Assembly (NCBI GenBank): GCA_023957375.1
Contig: JAMLHB010000002.1
Coordinates: forward strand, 434,001 to 498,000
Length of the DNA: 64,000 nt
Direction of reading: 5' to 3'
Origin: Flavobacteriales bacterium
GTDB taxonomy: Bacteria > Bacteroidota > Bacteroidia > Flavobacteriales_F > PHOS-HE28
Both the position numbers and the translations under genes were made by a program. How positions within the stretch are numbered: position 1 is the stretch's first letter; each line of letters opens with the position of its first letter. This document shows, piece after piece, positions 36,304-45,954 of this stretch. The notes under the pieces are model-generated. The model was not told the origin of the DNA. It made no database searches and was given only the letters and a program-made list of their open reading frames with translations.

Positions 36304-37596
36304 ATGGTGTCCGAGTTCACCAAGTATCAGCCTTACGTGGATGATGTTGTCGCCCTCGCGACGAGCAAGGTGACAGAAGATACGAGCGCTTGGTTGAAGA
36401 AGGCTGACATTGCTCTCAACGGTCAGGCGGGGAATCGATTACAGGCATTGGTCCCGGTGCGAACGCGCCGGGCACAAGGAACGTTCTTCACTGGACACGA
36501 ACTCGCTGAACAACTCCTTGCATACGCGGATCTATCCCAAGCCAAGTTCCTTGTTTTCGCGGATCCGACGGTTGGAGCTTCGGACCTTCTGATCGCAAGC
36601 GCGAAGCTGTTGAGCAGGAAGAAGCGGCTCACCGGAACCATCAAGGCTTGGGGGGCGCAACTCCTCGGCATCGACCAGCAGAAGGAGTTCATCCAAGCTT
36701 CAAAGGCCCGGCTTGTCCTTTTGGCCCGCTCACTGCATCAGTCGTTCGATGAGCAGGCCATCGATTGGGCTTCCGTTTTCCCCAACATCGGAGTGGGCGA
36801 TGCCTTGACGGAGAAAGCGCTGTACGAGCGGGCCACGCACTTGGTGATGAACCCGCCGTTCGCGAAGATGGCCGCCCCGAAGGACTGCGTTTGGGCGAAG
36901 GGTAAGGTGAACGCTGCCGCGATCTTCATGGAGCATGCGGTCAAGCATGCGAAGCCGGGCACACAGATACTCGCCATCCTCCCTGAAGTCCTCCGCACCG
37001 GGACGCGCTACAAGAAGTGGCAACAAGAGATCACGCGCATGGCCGATGTGGAGCGCGTGATGTCCGTCGGCCTGTTCCACAACGCCGATGTGGACGTGTT
37101 CATCCTCGTGTTGCGAAAGAAGAAGGTCATGGCCACAACGGGCAGAGCTTTCCGAATGACGCAAAAGAGGAAGGGAGCGCGGCGGCTTGGCGACCTCTTC
37201 AAGGTGAGCGTCGGACCGGTCGTACCTCACCGCGACCCGGAAGAAGGACCACTGTATCGCTATCTGCATGCGAAGAATGCAAAGCCTTGGGTCGCATTGC
37301 ATCGACGGACCGAGGAGCGCCGATACAGAGGCACCGTGTTCACACCGCCCTTAGTGGTGGTCAGGCGAACGTCACGGCCGGGTGACAAGCATCGGGCGAC
37401 CGCGAGTTTGGTTCTCGGGCGAGCGCCTGTGGCTGTGGAGAATCACTTGATCGTTTGCCAGCCATACGACGGACAGGTCTCAACCTGTGAGCGGCTGATG
37501 GAAGCTCTGCGGGCGGGCGTTGTCGATGCACATTTAGACAAAGAGATGCGGTGCCGCCACCTGACCGTTGCGTCTGTCCGCGAACTGCCGATCTGA
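36304..37596 (+). CDS. N6-adenine DNA methyltransferase
   Basis: A 430-residue class I methylase of the gamma type. Motif X region QGTFFTG (62-64 FTG), motif I FADPTVGASDLL (about 86-96), catalytic motif IV NPPF (183-186) in HLVMNPPFAKM, then a C-terminal target-recognition part (from about residue 290). PstI/BsuBI-type modification enzymes share this build. It would protect host sites from the neighbouring nuclease-like protein. Its stop is 4 bases from the end of the convergent RelA/SpoT-domain gene. Confidence 0.88.
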   Translation: MVSEFTKYQPYVDDVVALATSKVTEDTSAWLKKADIALNGQAGNRLQALVPVRTRRAQGTFFTGHELAEQLLAYADLSQAKFLVFADPTVGASDLLIASAKLLSRKKRLTGTIKAWGAQLLGIDQQKEFIQASKARLVLLARSLHQSFDEQAIDWASVFPNIGVGDALTEKALYERATHLVMNPPFAKMAAPKDCVWAKGKVNAAAIFMEHAVKHAKPGTQILAILPEVLRTGTRYKKWQQEITRMADVERVMSVGLFHNADVDVFILVLRKKKVMATTGRAFRMTQKRKGARRLGDLFKVSVGPVVPHRDPEEGPLYRYLHAKNAKPWVALHRRTEERRYRGTVFTPPLVVVRRTSRPGDKHRATASLVLGRAPVAVENHLIVCQPYDGQVSTCERLMEALRAGVVDAHLDKEMRCRHLTVASVRELPI

Positions 37597-37600
37597 AGGC

Positions 37601-38584
37601 CTATTCTACCTTCGCTCCTGCAAGGACTTGAAAGACATCCTTCATGGCAGCGTACACCGAGTCGAACGCCTCAATCTCCGGACTTACGAAGAGCCGATGA
37701 CGCTTCTTGTACTTCCGACTATATGCTTGCACGGCATCCTTGTGATGGAGAAGTACGGCGTTCAGTATCGTTCCATATGGCGATAGATGTAGCGTCTTCG
37801 AGCCGCCTCCCTTCTGTTCCTCTGTCGTCAAGCATTTTTCGACTGCGGGAAGATCCAGTCTAAGAGCAAACATTAGCGTATCAATCGTCCTTGCCAATCG
37901 TGTCTTGTCCTTCGGTAGCCTGTCTTCGGACCAGCGTTGAGTTAGGAATCTGATTATTCCAGAGAGCCGAATCGTTTCCTCGTTTTCAAGTGCGATGGAA
38001 CCCGCTTGTCTTAGTTGCTCGGATTGGTCGATGGAGAGCTCGGCGTGTTCCAACATCGCCTTCACCTGATACGCAATGCGCTCTTTCGCCCAGCTTACCT
38101 CATCGCCCTTATAGATAAGATCATGAGTTGCTATGCCCCACGCGTGTTCCAAGAATGTCTTTACCTGCACCTCAAACCGCAAATCCTCGAGACCAGTTGG
38201 CCTTACTTGGTCGCTCAGCGGTATTGAAGCATACAGACGAAGATCATCAAACGGGAATGCGTCGGAATGCTTGTGTGTCCGCGCAGGATCTTTGGGCCGC
38301 CGTTCATGCACATGAAAGTGCTTACGAATCAACTCTTCTGCGGCATCAACAGATCTCCGATTCTCCACAACAAGCGTGCATGCGAAGAAGTCGTCAATGA
38401 CCCCATTCTCGTATCGCCCGGTCTCCAACTTGAGCGCGTAGCTCTCGATCTCCTTGGTCCGTTTTATAAAGTGCCAGCCAGCCGGCTTGACGCTGGTGAT
38501 AGTCGCATCAACGAGCTTTCCGAGACGGGCATAGCTATCCGCTTGCTCGTCATAGCGCGAACGGACGGATAATGGAATCCTCAA
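37601..38584 (-). CDS. RelA/SpoT-domain protein paired with DUF262 protein
   Basis: A 327-residue single-module protein without hydrolase, TGS or ACT domains. The nucleotidyltransferase core (about 20-160) shows the ATP-binding R-x-K-x3-S-x3-K pattern (R42, K44, S48, K52), an acidic metal site D64/D65 in VIDDFFACTLVV, and FEVQVKTFLEHAWGIATHD with E138, Q140, H147 and H154. The GTP/GDP-stacking Tyr motif (YxSxH) usual in alarmone synthetases is replaced by FDDLRLYASI, so the pyrophosphate acceptor may differ. The C-terminal ~165 residues are helical. It starts 11 bases after the DUF262 gene stop, so it is co-transcribed. Lower GC than the surroundings, suggesting transfer. Confidence 0.85.
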   Translation of the reverse strand: MRIPLSVRSRYDEQADSYARLGKLVDATITSVKPAGWHFIKRTKEIESYALKLETGRYENGVIDDFFACTLVVENRRSVDAAEELIRKHFHVHERRPKDPARTHKHSDAFPFDDLRLYASIPLSDQVRPTGLEDLRFEVQVKTFLEHAWGIATHDLIYKGDEVSWAKERIAYQVKAMLEHAELSIDQSEQLRQAGSIALENEETIRLSGIIRFLTQRWSEDRLPKDKTRLARTIDTLMFALRLDLPAVEKCLTTEEQKGGGSKTLHLSPYGTILNAVLLHHKDAVQAYSRKYKKRHRLFVSPEIEAFDSVYAAMKDVFQVLAGAKVE

Positions 38585-38595
38585 AGCCTCACACT

Positions 38596-39690
38596 TTAGC
38601 CGACCTCGGCGAAGAGAGCCAGCAGGATTTCGTGTCTCTTCTCTCGCTGAGCAGGTTCCGTACTGGCTCCGGTCGCATTCTCAAGATAGACTGCTGCCGC
38701 GCCATTACGTTCAACCAGATCAGTGTCTGGCGTACCGGCGCCCCTTCGCTCACGAATGGCTGCAACGATGTTCAGAAACTCGGAATAGGCCTCAGCAGCA
38801 CGCTTAGGATCAGGACGCTCATTGCTCAACAGCACCAACACCGACCACAGCGAATAGAAGTTGGTGGATGTCCGTAGATGCTCAATAATCCCCGGTACGG
38901 CGACTTTCATCGCTTGGATGTACTCCTTAACCTCTCGGACTTTCGATTGGACAGTCTCTTCTTGGAAATCCGCATCCGTGTCCTGAGGCACATCGTACTC
39001 AGCATATGCCGAGTCGATGGCATCTTGGTCGAAGCCCTGCACGCGTCCATACAGTGCAACCATAATCAGTTCAGAGATGAACTGAACATCTTTCATGCGC
39101 TTAACCTTTGATGTAGTAACGACACCAAAGTCTTTCCAGAACTTGTCATTGGCCTCGTTCTCCGCAAAGGTCACTAACCACCCATCATAGCGCGCGTGTC
39201 GCAATTCCTGTCGTTCAAGCTTCCTAGAGTTCCGGTTGAGGCGGTCAAATACCTCGTTCACAACAGTTCCTTCTACAATCTTGATAAACTCAACCGGTAT
39301 GACGTAATCCCAGAAACGGCTCTTCAAAGCTGGATCCTCAATTTGTCGCCATTTTTTCCCATCGAGACGAGCATCGCCGAAAGTCTTCTCGATAGCAATC
39401 TTATTGTTGACAAAGCGGATGATAGTCTCAAGCCGCTGCTTACCGTCAACAACCTCGTAGACCTGTTTGCCAGAATCTGGGTCAACGCGCTTGTGAAGAA
39501 AGATGGCTGGACTCGGATAACCTCTGAAGATCGTATCAAGAAAGAACCGTTGCTCTCTTGGGCTCCATACACTTCGTCTCTGGTAGGATGGATCTAGATC
39601 GAGTTGTTGGTTCCGCTCATGGTCCAGAAACCAACTGATGTCTTGGGTGGTTGCGCGACGATCCATTGTCGCCAAGTTGAGGTCTGCCAT
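38596..39690 (-). CDS. DUF262 (GmrS-like) domain protein
   Basis: The ATG at 39690 gives 364 residues; upstream frame is GC-rich repeat, not coding. The DUF262 ParB/sulfiredoxin-like NTPase core is clear: DPSYQRRSVWSPREQRFF (YQR..W) and the hallmark VDGKQRLETI (DGKQR, 82-86), then PVEFIKIVEG and EVFDRLNRNSRKLERQELRHA. In GmrSD, SspE and BrxU this domain is joined to a DUF1524 HNH nuclease; here no HNH motif follows, only a helical C-terminus. The partner is instead the RelA/SpoT-domain protein just downstream. Confidence 0.9.
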   Translation of the reverse strand: MADLNLATMDRRATTQDISWFLDHERNQQLDLDPSYQRRSVWSPREQRFFLDTIFRGYPSPAIFLHKRVDPDSGKQVYEVVDGKQRLETIIRFVNNKIAIEKTFGDARLDGKKWRQIEDPALKSRFWDYVIPVEFIKIVEGTVVNEVFDRLNRNSRKLERQELRHARYDGWLVTFAENEANDKFWKDFGVVTTSKVKRMKDVQFISELIMVALYGRVQGFDQDAIDSAYAEYDVPQDTDADFQEETVQSKVREVKEYIQAMKVAVPGIIEHLRTSTNFYSLWSVLVLLSNERPDPKRAAEAYSEFLNIVAAIRERRGAGTPDTDLVERNGAAAVYLENATGASTEPAQREKRHEILLALFAEVG

Positions 39691-39729
39691 GTTCTTCGAG
39701 TGTGGGCTTAAACAACTGTTCAAGAGCTT

Positions 39730-39737
39730 CAAATGTA
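39730..39737 (-). promoter_or_regulatory. -7 box for DUF262-RelA/SpoT operon
   Basis: TACATTTG on the minus strand is an exact TAnnTTTG match about 39 bases before the ATG at 39690. Confidence 0.5.
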
Positions 39738-39767
39738 GCCACAGCTTTCCTACGGCATCGCGTAAGG

Positions 39768-39925
39768 GACAGCAGCGGCAGCCCGGCGCAGGTGCGGCCT
39801 TGCGGACGCGAGCAGCGAGGAGGCGACCAAAGGAAGCCACCGCAGCGCCGCGACCGCTGGCCGCGACAAGTCCGGCTATAGCGGATGGCCCGACCCGTGC
39901 GTGGGCCTGAGCGAGGGAAAGGGAT
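39768..39925. repeat. GC-rich REP-like segment
   Basis: A GC-rich stretch with blocks such as CAGCAGCGGCAGCCCGG, sharply unlike the AT-richer operon next to it. Related blocks (CCGGGCTGCCGCTGCCA) occur inverted near 46165-46185. Nothing coding is seen. It may mark the edge of the transferred DUF262 unit. Confidence 0.4.
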
Positions 39926-39936
39926 ACGCCCGGCAA

Positions 39937-40176
39937 TCAGTTATCCCAGAACACCACGAGCCCCATCATGTCGCGATAGTATGCTCGAAATGCACTGAGG
40001 CCCTTACCCGTGTACTGCAAGGCGTGGTCGAACAACATCCGTTCAACGTTCACCTTGTCCTCAACACTGACTGGGTTTTCGAGCACGGTGACCCTTATCC
40101 CAATCTTGTTGCCTTTCTCATCGTACAGGTATCTCTCACTGAAGCGCATGGTGTGAAGTGTTTCGTTGTTAATCAC
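39937..40176 (-). CDS. small protein translationally coupled to icmF
   Basis: I place the start at the GTG at 40176, giving 79 residues. It overlaps the icmF stop as ATGTGA and lies 5 bases after AGGAGG, a near-ideal ribosome site that also encodes the end of IcmF. An internal ATG at 40149 would give 70 residues. The protein is soluble and charged ([37 protein letters not shown]), family unknown. Its lower GC resembles the adjacent transferred region. Confidence 0.65.
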   Translation of the reverse strand: MINNETLHTMRFSERYLYDEKGNKIGIRVTVLENPVSVEDKVNVERMLFDHALQYTGKGLSAFRAYYRDMMGLVVFWDN

Positions 40177-43100
40177 ATATTCCTCCTGTACTGCCCCCCC
40201 ACCTCGAACATCGCCGCCGTGAGCTGCCCGAGGCTGCAATACTTCGTCGCCTCCATCAGCACGGCGAACATATTCTCGTTCTTGATCGCCGCCTCCTGCA
40301 GATCGCGCAGCGCCTTTTTGCTTTCCGCCGCGTACGCCTGCTGCAGGTTCTCCACGGTGCGGATCTGCGCCTCCTTCTCCTCTTCCGTGGCGCGGATCAC
40401 CTCCTTGGGCAGGATGGTGGGTGAGCCCTTGCTGCTGAGGAAGGTGTTGACCCCGATGATGGGGTATTCGCCGGTGTGCTTCAGCGTTTCGTAGTACAGG
40501 CTTTCCTCTTGGATGCGGCTGCGCTGGTACATGGTCTCCATGGCGCCGAGCACGCCGCCGCGTTCGGTGATGCGGTCGAACTCCAGCAGCACGGCCTCTT
40601 CCACCAGGTCTGTGAGCTCTTCGATGATGAAGCTGCCTTGCAAGGGGTTCTCGTTCTTGGCCAGGCCCAGCTCCTTGTTAATGATGAGCTGGATGGCCAT
40701 GGCGCGGCGCACGCTTTCCTCGGTGGGCGTGGTGATGGCTTCGTCGTAGGCGTTGGTGTGGAGGCTGTTGCAGTTGTCGTAGATGGCGTAGAGCGCCTGC
40801 AGGGTGGTGCGGATGTCGTTGAAGTCGATCTCCTGCGCGTGGAGGCTACGGCCGCTGGTCTGGATGTGGTACTTGAGCATCTGGCTGCGCTCGTCGGCGC
40901 CATAGCGATGCTTGAGCGCCTTGGCCCAGAGGCGGCGCGCCACGCGGCCCATCACGGCGTACTCGGGATCCATGCCGTTGCTGAAAAAGAAGCTCAGGTT
41001 GGGCGCGAAGGCGTTGATGTCCATGCCCCGGCTGAGGTAGTACTCCACGTAGGTGAAGCCGTTGGCCAGGGTGAAGGCGAGCTGGCTGATGGGGTTGGCG
41101 CCCGCCTCGGCGATGTGGTAGCCGCTGATGCTGACGCTGTAGAAGTTGCGCACCTTTTTGTCGATGAAGTACTGCTGCACGTCGCCCATGAGCCGCAGCG
41201 CAAACTCGGTGCTGAAGATGCAGGTGTTCTGCGCCTGGTCTTCCTTGAGGATGTCGGCCTGCACGGTGCCGCGGACCTGCGCGAGGGTGTCGGCCTTGAT
41301 CTTGGCGTAGACGTCGGCGGGGAGCACTTGGTCGCCGGTGATGCCTAAGAGCAGGAGGCCGAGGCCGTTGTTGCCTTCGGGGATGTCACCGTGGTAGGTG
41401 GGCTGCGAGCTGTTAGCTTCAAGCTTCAAGCTTGTCACCTGACGCTTCGCGCTTGAAGCTTGCAGCTTGTGGCTTGCAGCTCCCCACCTTTCCTCGATCT
41501 TCGCCTCCACCTCCTTCTCCAACCCGTGCTCCCGGATGTACTTCTCGCAGTTCTGGTCGATCGCTGCGTTCATGAAGAAACCGAGCAGCATGGGCGCCGG
41601 ACCGTTGATGGTCATGCTGACGCTGGTGGTGGGCGCGCTGAGGTCAAAGCCGCTGTAGAGCTTCTTGGCATCGTCCAAACAACAGATGCTCACGCCGCTG
41701 TTGCCCACCTTGCCGTAGATGTCCGGACGGCGGCCGGGATCGTGGCCGTAGAGCGTCACGCTGTCGAAGGCAGTGCTGAGGCGCTTGGCGGGCAGGCCCT
41801 GGCTCACGTAGTGGAAGCGCTTGTTGGTGCGCTCGGGGCCGCCCTCGCCGGCGAACATCCGTGCGGGGTCCTCGCCGGTACGCTTGAACGGATAGATGCC
41901 GGCGGTGTAGGGGAAGTAGCCGGGCGTGTTCTCCTGCATCGCCCAGCGCACCTTGTCGCCCCAGCTCTTGAACTTCGGAAGCGCCACCTTGGGGATCTTC
42001 AGGTGCGAAAGGCTTTCGCTGTGGTTGGGCACCTTGATCTCCTTGCCGCGCACCGAATAGGTATAGAACTCGCCGGAATAGCGAGCTTCTTCGGCCTTCC
42101 AGCCGGTGAGCATGCTCCAGAGGTGCGGGTCGAGGTCTTTTTTGAGGTCGTTGAACTTCGCGATCAGGGCTTCAAGCTGCGAGCTGTTAGCTTCAAGCTT
42201 GTTCGTCGTCGCGCTTGCAGCTTGCGGCTTGAAGCTTGCCGCTTGTAGCCCGGCCTCTGCATTCCCTTCCAAAAGATCCGGTCCCCCGAACGTCAGCACC
42301 GCACTGTACAAGCCATACAACTGGTCCGCGATCTCCGCCTGGGCATCCACCTTCGCATCATACCTCCGGTTGCTCTCGCTGATCTCGCTCAGGTAGCGGC
42401 TCTTTGCGGGCGGGATGATCCACACCTTCTCACTCATCTCGTCGTGCGCGTGGAAGGCGGAATCGAGCTGCACACCGGTCTTCTCAGCGATCTTCTTCAT
42501 CAGCCGCGCATAGAGCGTGTTGGTGCCGGGATCGTTGAACTGGCTGGCGATGGTGCCCACCACGGGCAGGTCCTCGTCCTTGGCGTCCCACAGTTGGTGG
42601 TTGCGCTTGTACTGCTTCTTCACGTCGCGCAGGGCGTCCTGGGCGCCGCGCTTGTCGAACTTGTTGATGGCCACCACGTCGGCGAAATCCAGCATGTCGA
42701 TCTTCTCCAATTGCGTGGCCGCACCGAACTCCGGCGTCATGATGTAGAGCGAAACGTCGCTGTGGTCCAGGATCTCGGTGTCGCTCTGGCCGATGCCGCT
42801 CGTTTCGAGGATGATCAGGTCGAAGCCCGCGGCCTTCAGCACCAGCACGGCCTCCTTCACCTGCTTGCTCAGCGCAAGGTTGCTCTGGCGTGTGGCCATG
42901 CTGCGCATGTACACCCGCTCACTGCGCGCGCTGTTCATGCGGATGCGGTCGCCCAGCAGCGCGCCTCCGGTCTTGCGCTTGCTCGGGTCCACGCTGATGA
43001 TGCCGATGGTCTTCCCGGGCTGGTCCAGCAGGAAGCGGCGGATCAGTTCGTCCACCATGGATGATTTGCCCGCGCCGCCCGTGCCGGTGATGCCCAGCAC

Positions 43101-43697
43101 CGGCGCCTTGCTCTTCGCCGCCATCGCATGGACCTTGTCGGCTGCCTTCGCAAACACATCGGGATGGTTCTCCGCCGCGCTGATCAGCCGGGCGATGGCC
43201 GGCCAACTTTGCGGCGTCAGTTCCTTCACTTCCCCATGCAGTTCGGCGCCCAAGCTTTCGTCGCACTGCTTCACCACGTCATTGATCATGCCCTGCAGGC
43301 CCATCGCGCGGCCGTCGTCCGGGTGGTAGAGCCGCGTGATGCCGTACGCCTCCAGCTCCTTGATCTCCTCGGGCAGGATGGTGCCGCCGCCGCCACCGAA
43401 GATCTTGATGTGCCCCGCGCCCTTCTCCTTCAGCAGGTCGTACATGTACTTGAAGTACTCCATGTGCCCGCCCTGGTAGCTGGTCATCGCGATGGCGTGG
43501 GCATCCTCCTGGATCGCGGTGTGTACCACCTCCTCCACGCTGCGGTCGTGCCCCAGGTGGATCACTTCCACGCCGGTGCTCTGCAGGATACGCCGCATGA
43601 TGTTGATGGCGACATCATGGCCATCGAACAGCGAGGCCGCAGTGACAATGCGGATCTTGTGCTTGGGGACGTAGGGTTTCGCTACAGGGTGTGACAT
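40173..43697 (-). CDS. icmF: fused isobutyryl-CoA mutase (IcmF)
   Basis: The ATG at 43697 gives 1174 residues. Domain order is B12-binding ([13 protein letters not shown], with [12 protein letters not shown]), G-protein chaperone (Walker [10 protein letters not shown], later NKFDKRG), then the mutase barrel ([33 protein letters not shown]). This fusion order is that of IcmF, which rearranges isobutyryl-CoA and n-butyryl-CoA using adenosylcobalamin and GTP, rather than separate MutA/MutB/MeaB. Two Lys/Ala/Ser-rich insertions (about residues 480-507 and 737-765) encoded by dispersed repeats break the family pattern. A TATCTTCG box lies 4 bases before the ATG. A B12-uptake operon lies 10 kb away. 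Confidence 0.93.
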   Translation of the reverse strand: MSHPVAKPYVPKHKIRIVTAASLFDGHDVAINIMRRILQSTGVEVIHLGHDRSVEEVVHTAIQEDAHAIAMTSYQGGHMEYFKYMYDLLKEKGAGHIKIFGGGGGTILPEEIKELEAYGITRLYHPDDGRAMGLQGMINDVVKQCDESLGAELHGEVKELTPQSWPAIARLISAAENHPDVFAKAADKVHAMAAKSKAPVLGITGTGGAGKSSMVDELIRRFLLDQPGKTIGIISVDPSKRKTGGALLGDRIRMNSARSERVYMRSMATRQSNLALSKQVKEAVLVLKAAGFDLIILETSGIGQSDTEILDHSDVSLYIMTPEFGAATQLEKIDMLDFADVVAINKFDKRGAQDALRDVKKQYKRNHQLWDAKDEDLPVVGTIASQFNDPGTNTLYARLMKKIAEKTGVQLDSAFHAHDEMSEKVWIIPPAKSRYLSEISESNRRYDAKVDAQAEIADQLYGLYSAVLTFGGPDLLEGNAEAGLQAASFKPQAASATTNKLEANSSQLEALIAKFNDLKKDLDPHLWSMLTGWKAEEARYSGEFYTYSVRGKEIKVPNHSESLSHLKIPKVALPKFKSWGDKVRWAMQENTPGYFPYTAGIYPFKRTGEDPARMFAGEGGPERTNKRFHYVSQGLPAKRLSTAFDSVTLYGHDPGRRPDIYGKVGNSGVSICCLDDAKKLYSGFDLSAPTTSVSMTINGPAPMLLGFFMNAAIDQNCEKYIREHGLEKEVEAKIEERWGAASHKLQASSAKRQVTSLKLEANSSQPTYHGDIPEGNNGLGLLLLGITGDQVLPADVYAKIKADTLAQVRGTVQADILKEDQAQNTCIFSTEFALRLMGDVQQYFIDKKVRNFYSVSISGYHIAEAGANPISQLAFTLANGFTYVEYYLSRGMDINAFAPNLSFFFSNGMDPEYAVMGRVARRLWAKALKHRYGADERSQMLKYHIQTSGRSLHAQEIDFNDIRTTLQALYAIYDNCNSLHTNAYDEAITTPTEESVRRAMAIQLIINKELGLAKNENPLQGSFIIEELTDLVEEAVLLEFDRITERGGVLGAMETMYQRSRIQEESLYYETLKHTGEYPIIGVNTFLSSKGSPTILPKEVIRATEEEKEAQIRTVENLQQAYAAESKKALRDLQEAAIKNENMFAVLMEATKYCSLGQLTAAMFEVGGQYRRNM
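41405..41485. repeat. intragenic repeat copy 1 in icmF
   Basis: Contains GCGAGCTGTTAGCTTCAAGC followed by alternating AGCTTGCAGCTTG-type units, and encodes the peptide block [18 protein letters not shown] in frame within IcmF. Matches the copy at 42177-42256. Confidence 0.7.
42177..42256. repeat. intragenic repeat copy 2 in icmF
   Basis: Shares GCGAGCTGTTAGCTTCAAGC and the AGCTTGCRGCTTG units with the copy at 41405. It encodes [20 protein letters not shown] between the G-protein and mutase parts of IcmF. Confidence 0.7.
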
Positions 43698-43701
43698 GCC
43701 G

Positions 43702-43709
43702 CGAAGATA
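43702..43709 (-). promoter_or_regulatory. -7 box for icmF
   Basis: TATCTTCG on the minus strand ends 4 bases before the ATG at 43697. Further upstream, 43710-44007 holds GTCGCGTCGAC repeats and a GC-rich segment but no gene. Confidence 0.4.
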
Positions 43710-44007
43710 TTGGGCGGGGAAGGGATCGGAAGAATCCACGGTCGCGTCGACTGTCGCGTCGACCCCACTGGGTCGACTGTACAGTGGCAAAAGTGATTTT
43801 TGATACGCACGAGCATTTGGCCGCCTTAACGGGCTGTCCGTTGTGGTGCCCTTGTCCGGTCCGGCACCACCGGGGCTGCGGGGTCCCTCCCCGCCGTTGG
43901 CGGGACTTGCAGCCTGCCGTCGGGCCTCCTCGCTCCACGGTACCGCAAGGTCCGGCCTGCGGCCAGCCGCCGCTGCCATCCCGGGCGGGGATCACGTCCC
44001 GGACCGA

Positions 44008-44187
44008 TCACGGATCCTCCATGTCATAGTACCTCTTCATCGCCTTCTTGTACACTTCGGACAACTTGTTGGCATCCTCCTGAGGTACCAACAAATAGGG
44101 AAGGAACCAGATCGGCACCAACTCAGCTTGTATGTTCCAGGTTGCGCGGTTGCCCGCACGCTTCACCTCACAGAACAGTTGCGCCGA
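44008..44187 (-). pseudogene. duplicated 3' end of zeta-toxin-like gene
   Basis: A 180-bp segment nearly identical to 46256-46435, the 3' end of the intact zeta-toxin-like gene. It encodes the same C-terminus (QLFCEVKRAGNRATWNIQ, ELVPIWFLPYLLVPQED) with a few substitutions, and the same stop. Homology stops abruptly at 44187 and no start is present. Similarity continues ~30 bases beyond the stop (CCCGGGCGG..GATCACGTC), so the duplicated unit included flanking DNA. Confidence 0.85.
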
Positions 44188-44232
44188 CGTTGACAGGGTG
44201 GCCGTGAACGGCGCGCCTTCGAATGCGGCCCA

Positions 44233-45852
44233 TCAATGCACCACCAACCGTTGCGGCTCGGCCCGGCCGTCCCGGAAATGTGCGACCACCATGTACATTC
44301 CGCTGGACACGCCATGCAGGGGCACGGCCACCTGGGTGGCGGATGGCGCATGGTATTCCGCCACCACACGGCCGGCCACATCGACCAGGGACACACGCAC
44401 GTCCGTGCGCGGGCGATCGAAGCAGACGGTGACGCCGTCACCAGCATGGGCGGGATTGGGCGCCAGCACCATGCTCCGGCCGTCATCAAGGCTGGGCTTA
44501 CCGGCCACGGACGTGGTGACGCAAAGAAGCGTCGCCAGATAGCCACCGGGCACGGTCTGCAGCGCAAGGGACTCAGACGGCAGCGTGAGGCTGGTGAACG
44601 TCGTGGGGCGGTCGGTGCGCACCGGCAGCACGGACGCATCGGTCCACGACAAGGATTCGTTGCCGCAGGTGGTGGAGCCATCGCCGCCGATGCGGAAGAA
44701 CTTGATGTAACGGCCCTGGTCCCCGCTGCCCATGCGCACGGCACGTTCGGGAGCGGTGTTGTCACCGACAAACTCCGAGCCTATGGCCATGAGCGTACCA
44801 TCCCCCTCCACCCACGAGGCCTCCAGCAGCGCTCCGTCCGCTCCGATCCGCCCGATTGCAGGTGCGTATGGTATGACCATGACCCGGTACAGCATGGTGA
44901 ACGTTCCATCGGGTTCTTCGATCGCGCTGATCGGCTCAGGGGCGGTATCCTCGGCGATACGGCCCCAAACGACCTGCCCCGTACTGTCGGTGCGGAGCAG
45001 GAATGGCGCGAAGGTGCCCTGGTAAACCTGCTGCACACTGCCACCGATGAGCAGCCCGCCATCGGCCAGTTCCCGGGCGAAGTTCACCTGATGGTAGTTC
45101 CCATAGGAGTACCGATAGGACCACTCCAGTTCCAGCTCCGCGTTCCACCGGCGAACAACAATGAACTGGAAGCTGGATTGACTGCCCGCAGGATTCTGGA
45201 CCGTGACGGCCACGAGTCCATTGGTCGCCGTGGTGAGCAGGGTATTGGCCCGGTCGGACCAGTAGTCGCCAGCGTCGAACACCCAAGTGGCGATCTCCTC
45301 GCCCGATCCGTTCGTTCGCAACAGTATGCTGGCCCACCCCTGGCCCGAGGGAACGTCCTGCAAATGGCCCAGGCAGAAGTAACCGCCATCCTTGGCCACG
45401 ACGGAGCGCTCCACGGTGGCCAGGAAGATGCCATTGCATTCGGGATACAAGCGGGTCCACTCCACGCCCCCCTGCGCATCGGTCTTCACCATGCCAAACT
45501 GGCGGATGCCGCCGCTGTATGACCCGAAGGTCCACAGCCGCCCCCCGTCCGGGGTCATGGTCCCTCCTTGCTGCGGGCCGTGGGGCGGCGGAAGCAGGGT
45601 GCGCACCGCGTTCGAGGTGGTGCCGTCGGCAGCCAGATCGAACTGCAGGTACCCGCTGCCCGAGGACGCCATCCTGGTACCGGAGATCCTGTACAGACCG
45701 TCACCTGTCCTTTCCACGTTGCGGCAGTACCAGGTCTCGGTGGTGTCCTCCGGTTGCATCATGAGCATGAACGGCGATTGGGCGGGCATGGCCGATACGA
45801 GCAAAACGCTCAACGACAACGCCGGTGCCCGCAGGAACACTCGTGGCCTCAT
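44233..45852 (-). CDS. secreted T9SS-sorted protein, probable beta-propeller
   Basis: The ATG at 45852 gives 539 residues with a signal peptide (ALSLSVLLVSAMPAQ). The body is a series of beta-rich repeats of the type DGGYFCLGHLQD, DGGLLIGGSVQQ, DGRLWTFGSYSGG, as in delta-60/Kelch-like repeat propellers that read like journaling repeats. The last ~80 residues are a type IX sorting domain (MVLAPNPAHAGDGVTV, VSLVDVAGRVVAEYH, VSSGMYMVVAHFRDG, RLVVH). Probably a surface or released protein of unknown ligand. It sits between the duplicated zeta-toxin fragment and an IS3 remnant. Confidence 0.82.
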   Translation of the reverse strand: MRPRVFLRAPALSLSVLLVSAMPAQSPFMLMMQPEDTTETWYCRNVERTGDGLYRISGTRMASSGSGYLQFDLAADGTTSNAVRTLLPPPHGPQQGGTMTPDGGRLWTFGSYSGGIRQFGMVKTDAQGGVEWTRLYPECNGIFLATVERSVVAKDGGYFCLGHLQDVPSGQGWASILLRTNGSGEEIATWVFDAGDYWSDRANTLLTTATNGLVAVTVQNPAGSQSSFQFIVVRRWNAELELEWSYRYSYGNYHQVNFARELADGGLLIGGSVQQVYQGTFAPFLLRTDSTGQVVWGRIAEDTAPEPISAIEEPDGTFTMLYRVMVIPYAPAIGRIGADGALLEASWVEGDGTLMAIGSEFVGDNTAPERAVRMGSGDQGRYIKFFRIGGDGSTTCGNESLSWTDASVLPVRTDRPTTFTSLTLPSESLALQTVPGGYLATLLCVTTSVAGKPSLDDGRSMVLAPNPAHAGDGVTVCFDRPRTDVRVSLVDVAGRVVAEYHAPSATQVAVPLHGVSSGMYMVVAHFRDGRAEPQRLVVH

Positions 45853-45954
45853 GCTCCGATAGACGCCGGACGGAAGCAATGGTTGCCCATGTCTATTCTA
45901 GCCCCCTAATTTCCCGGATGCGTTTATGATCGCAAAACCATAAACCGTTTACCC

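Noticed and set aside
40476..41348. 290-codon frame antisense to icmF
   Set aside because: Val/Ala/His-rich shadow of icmF with no start signal or motif.
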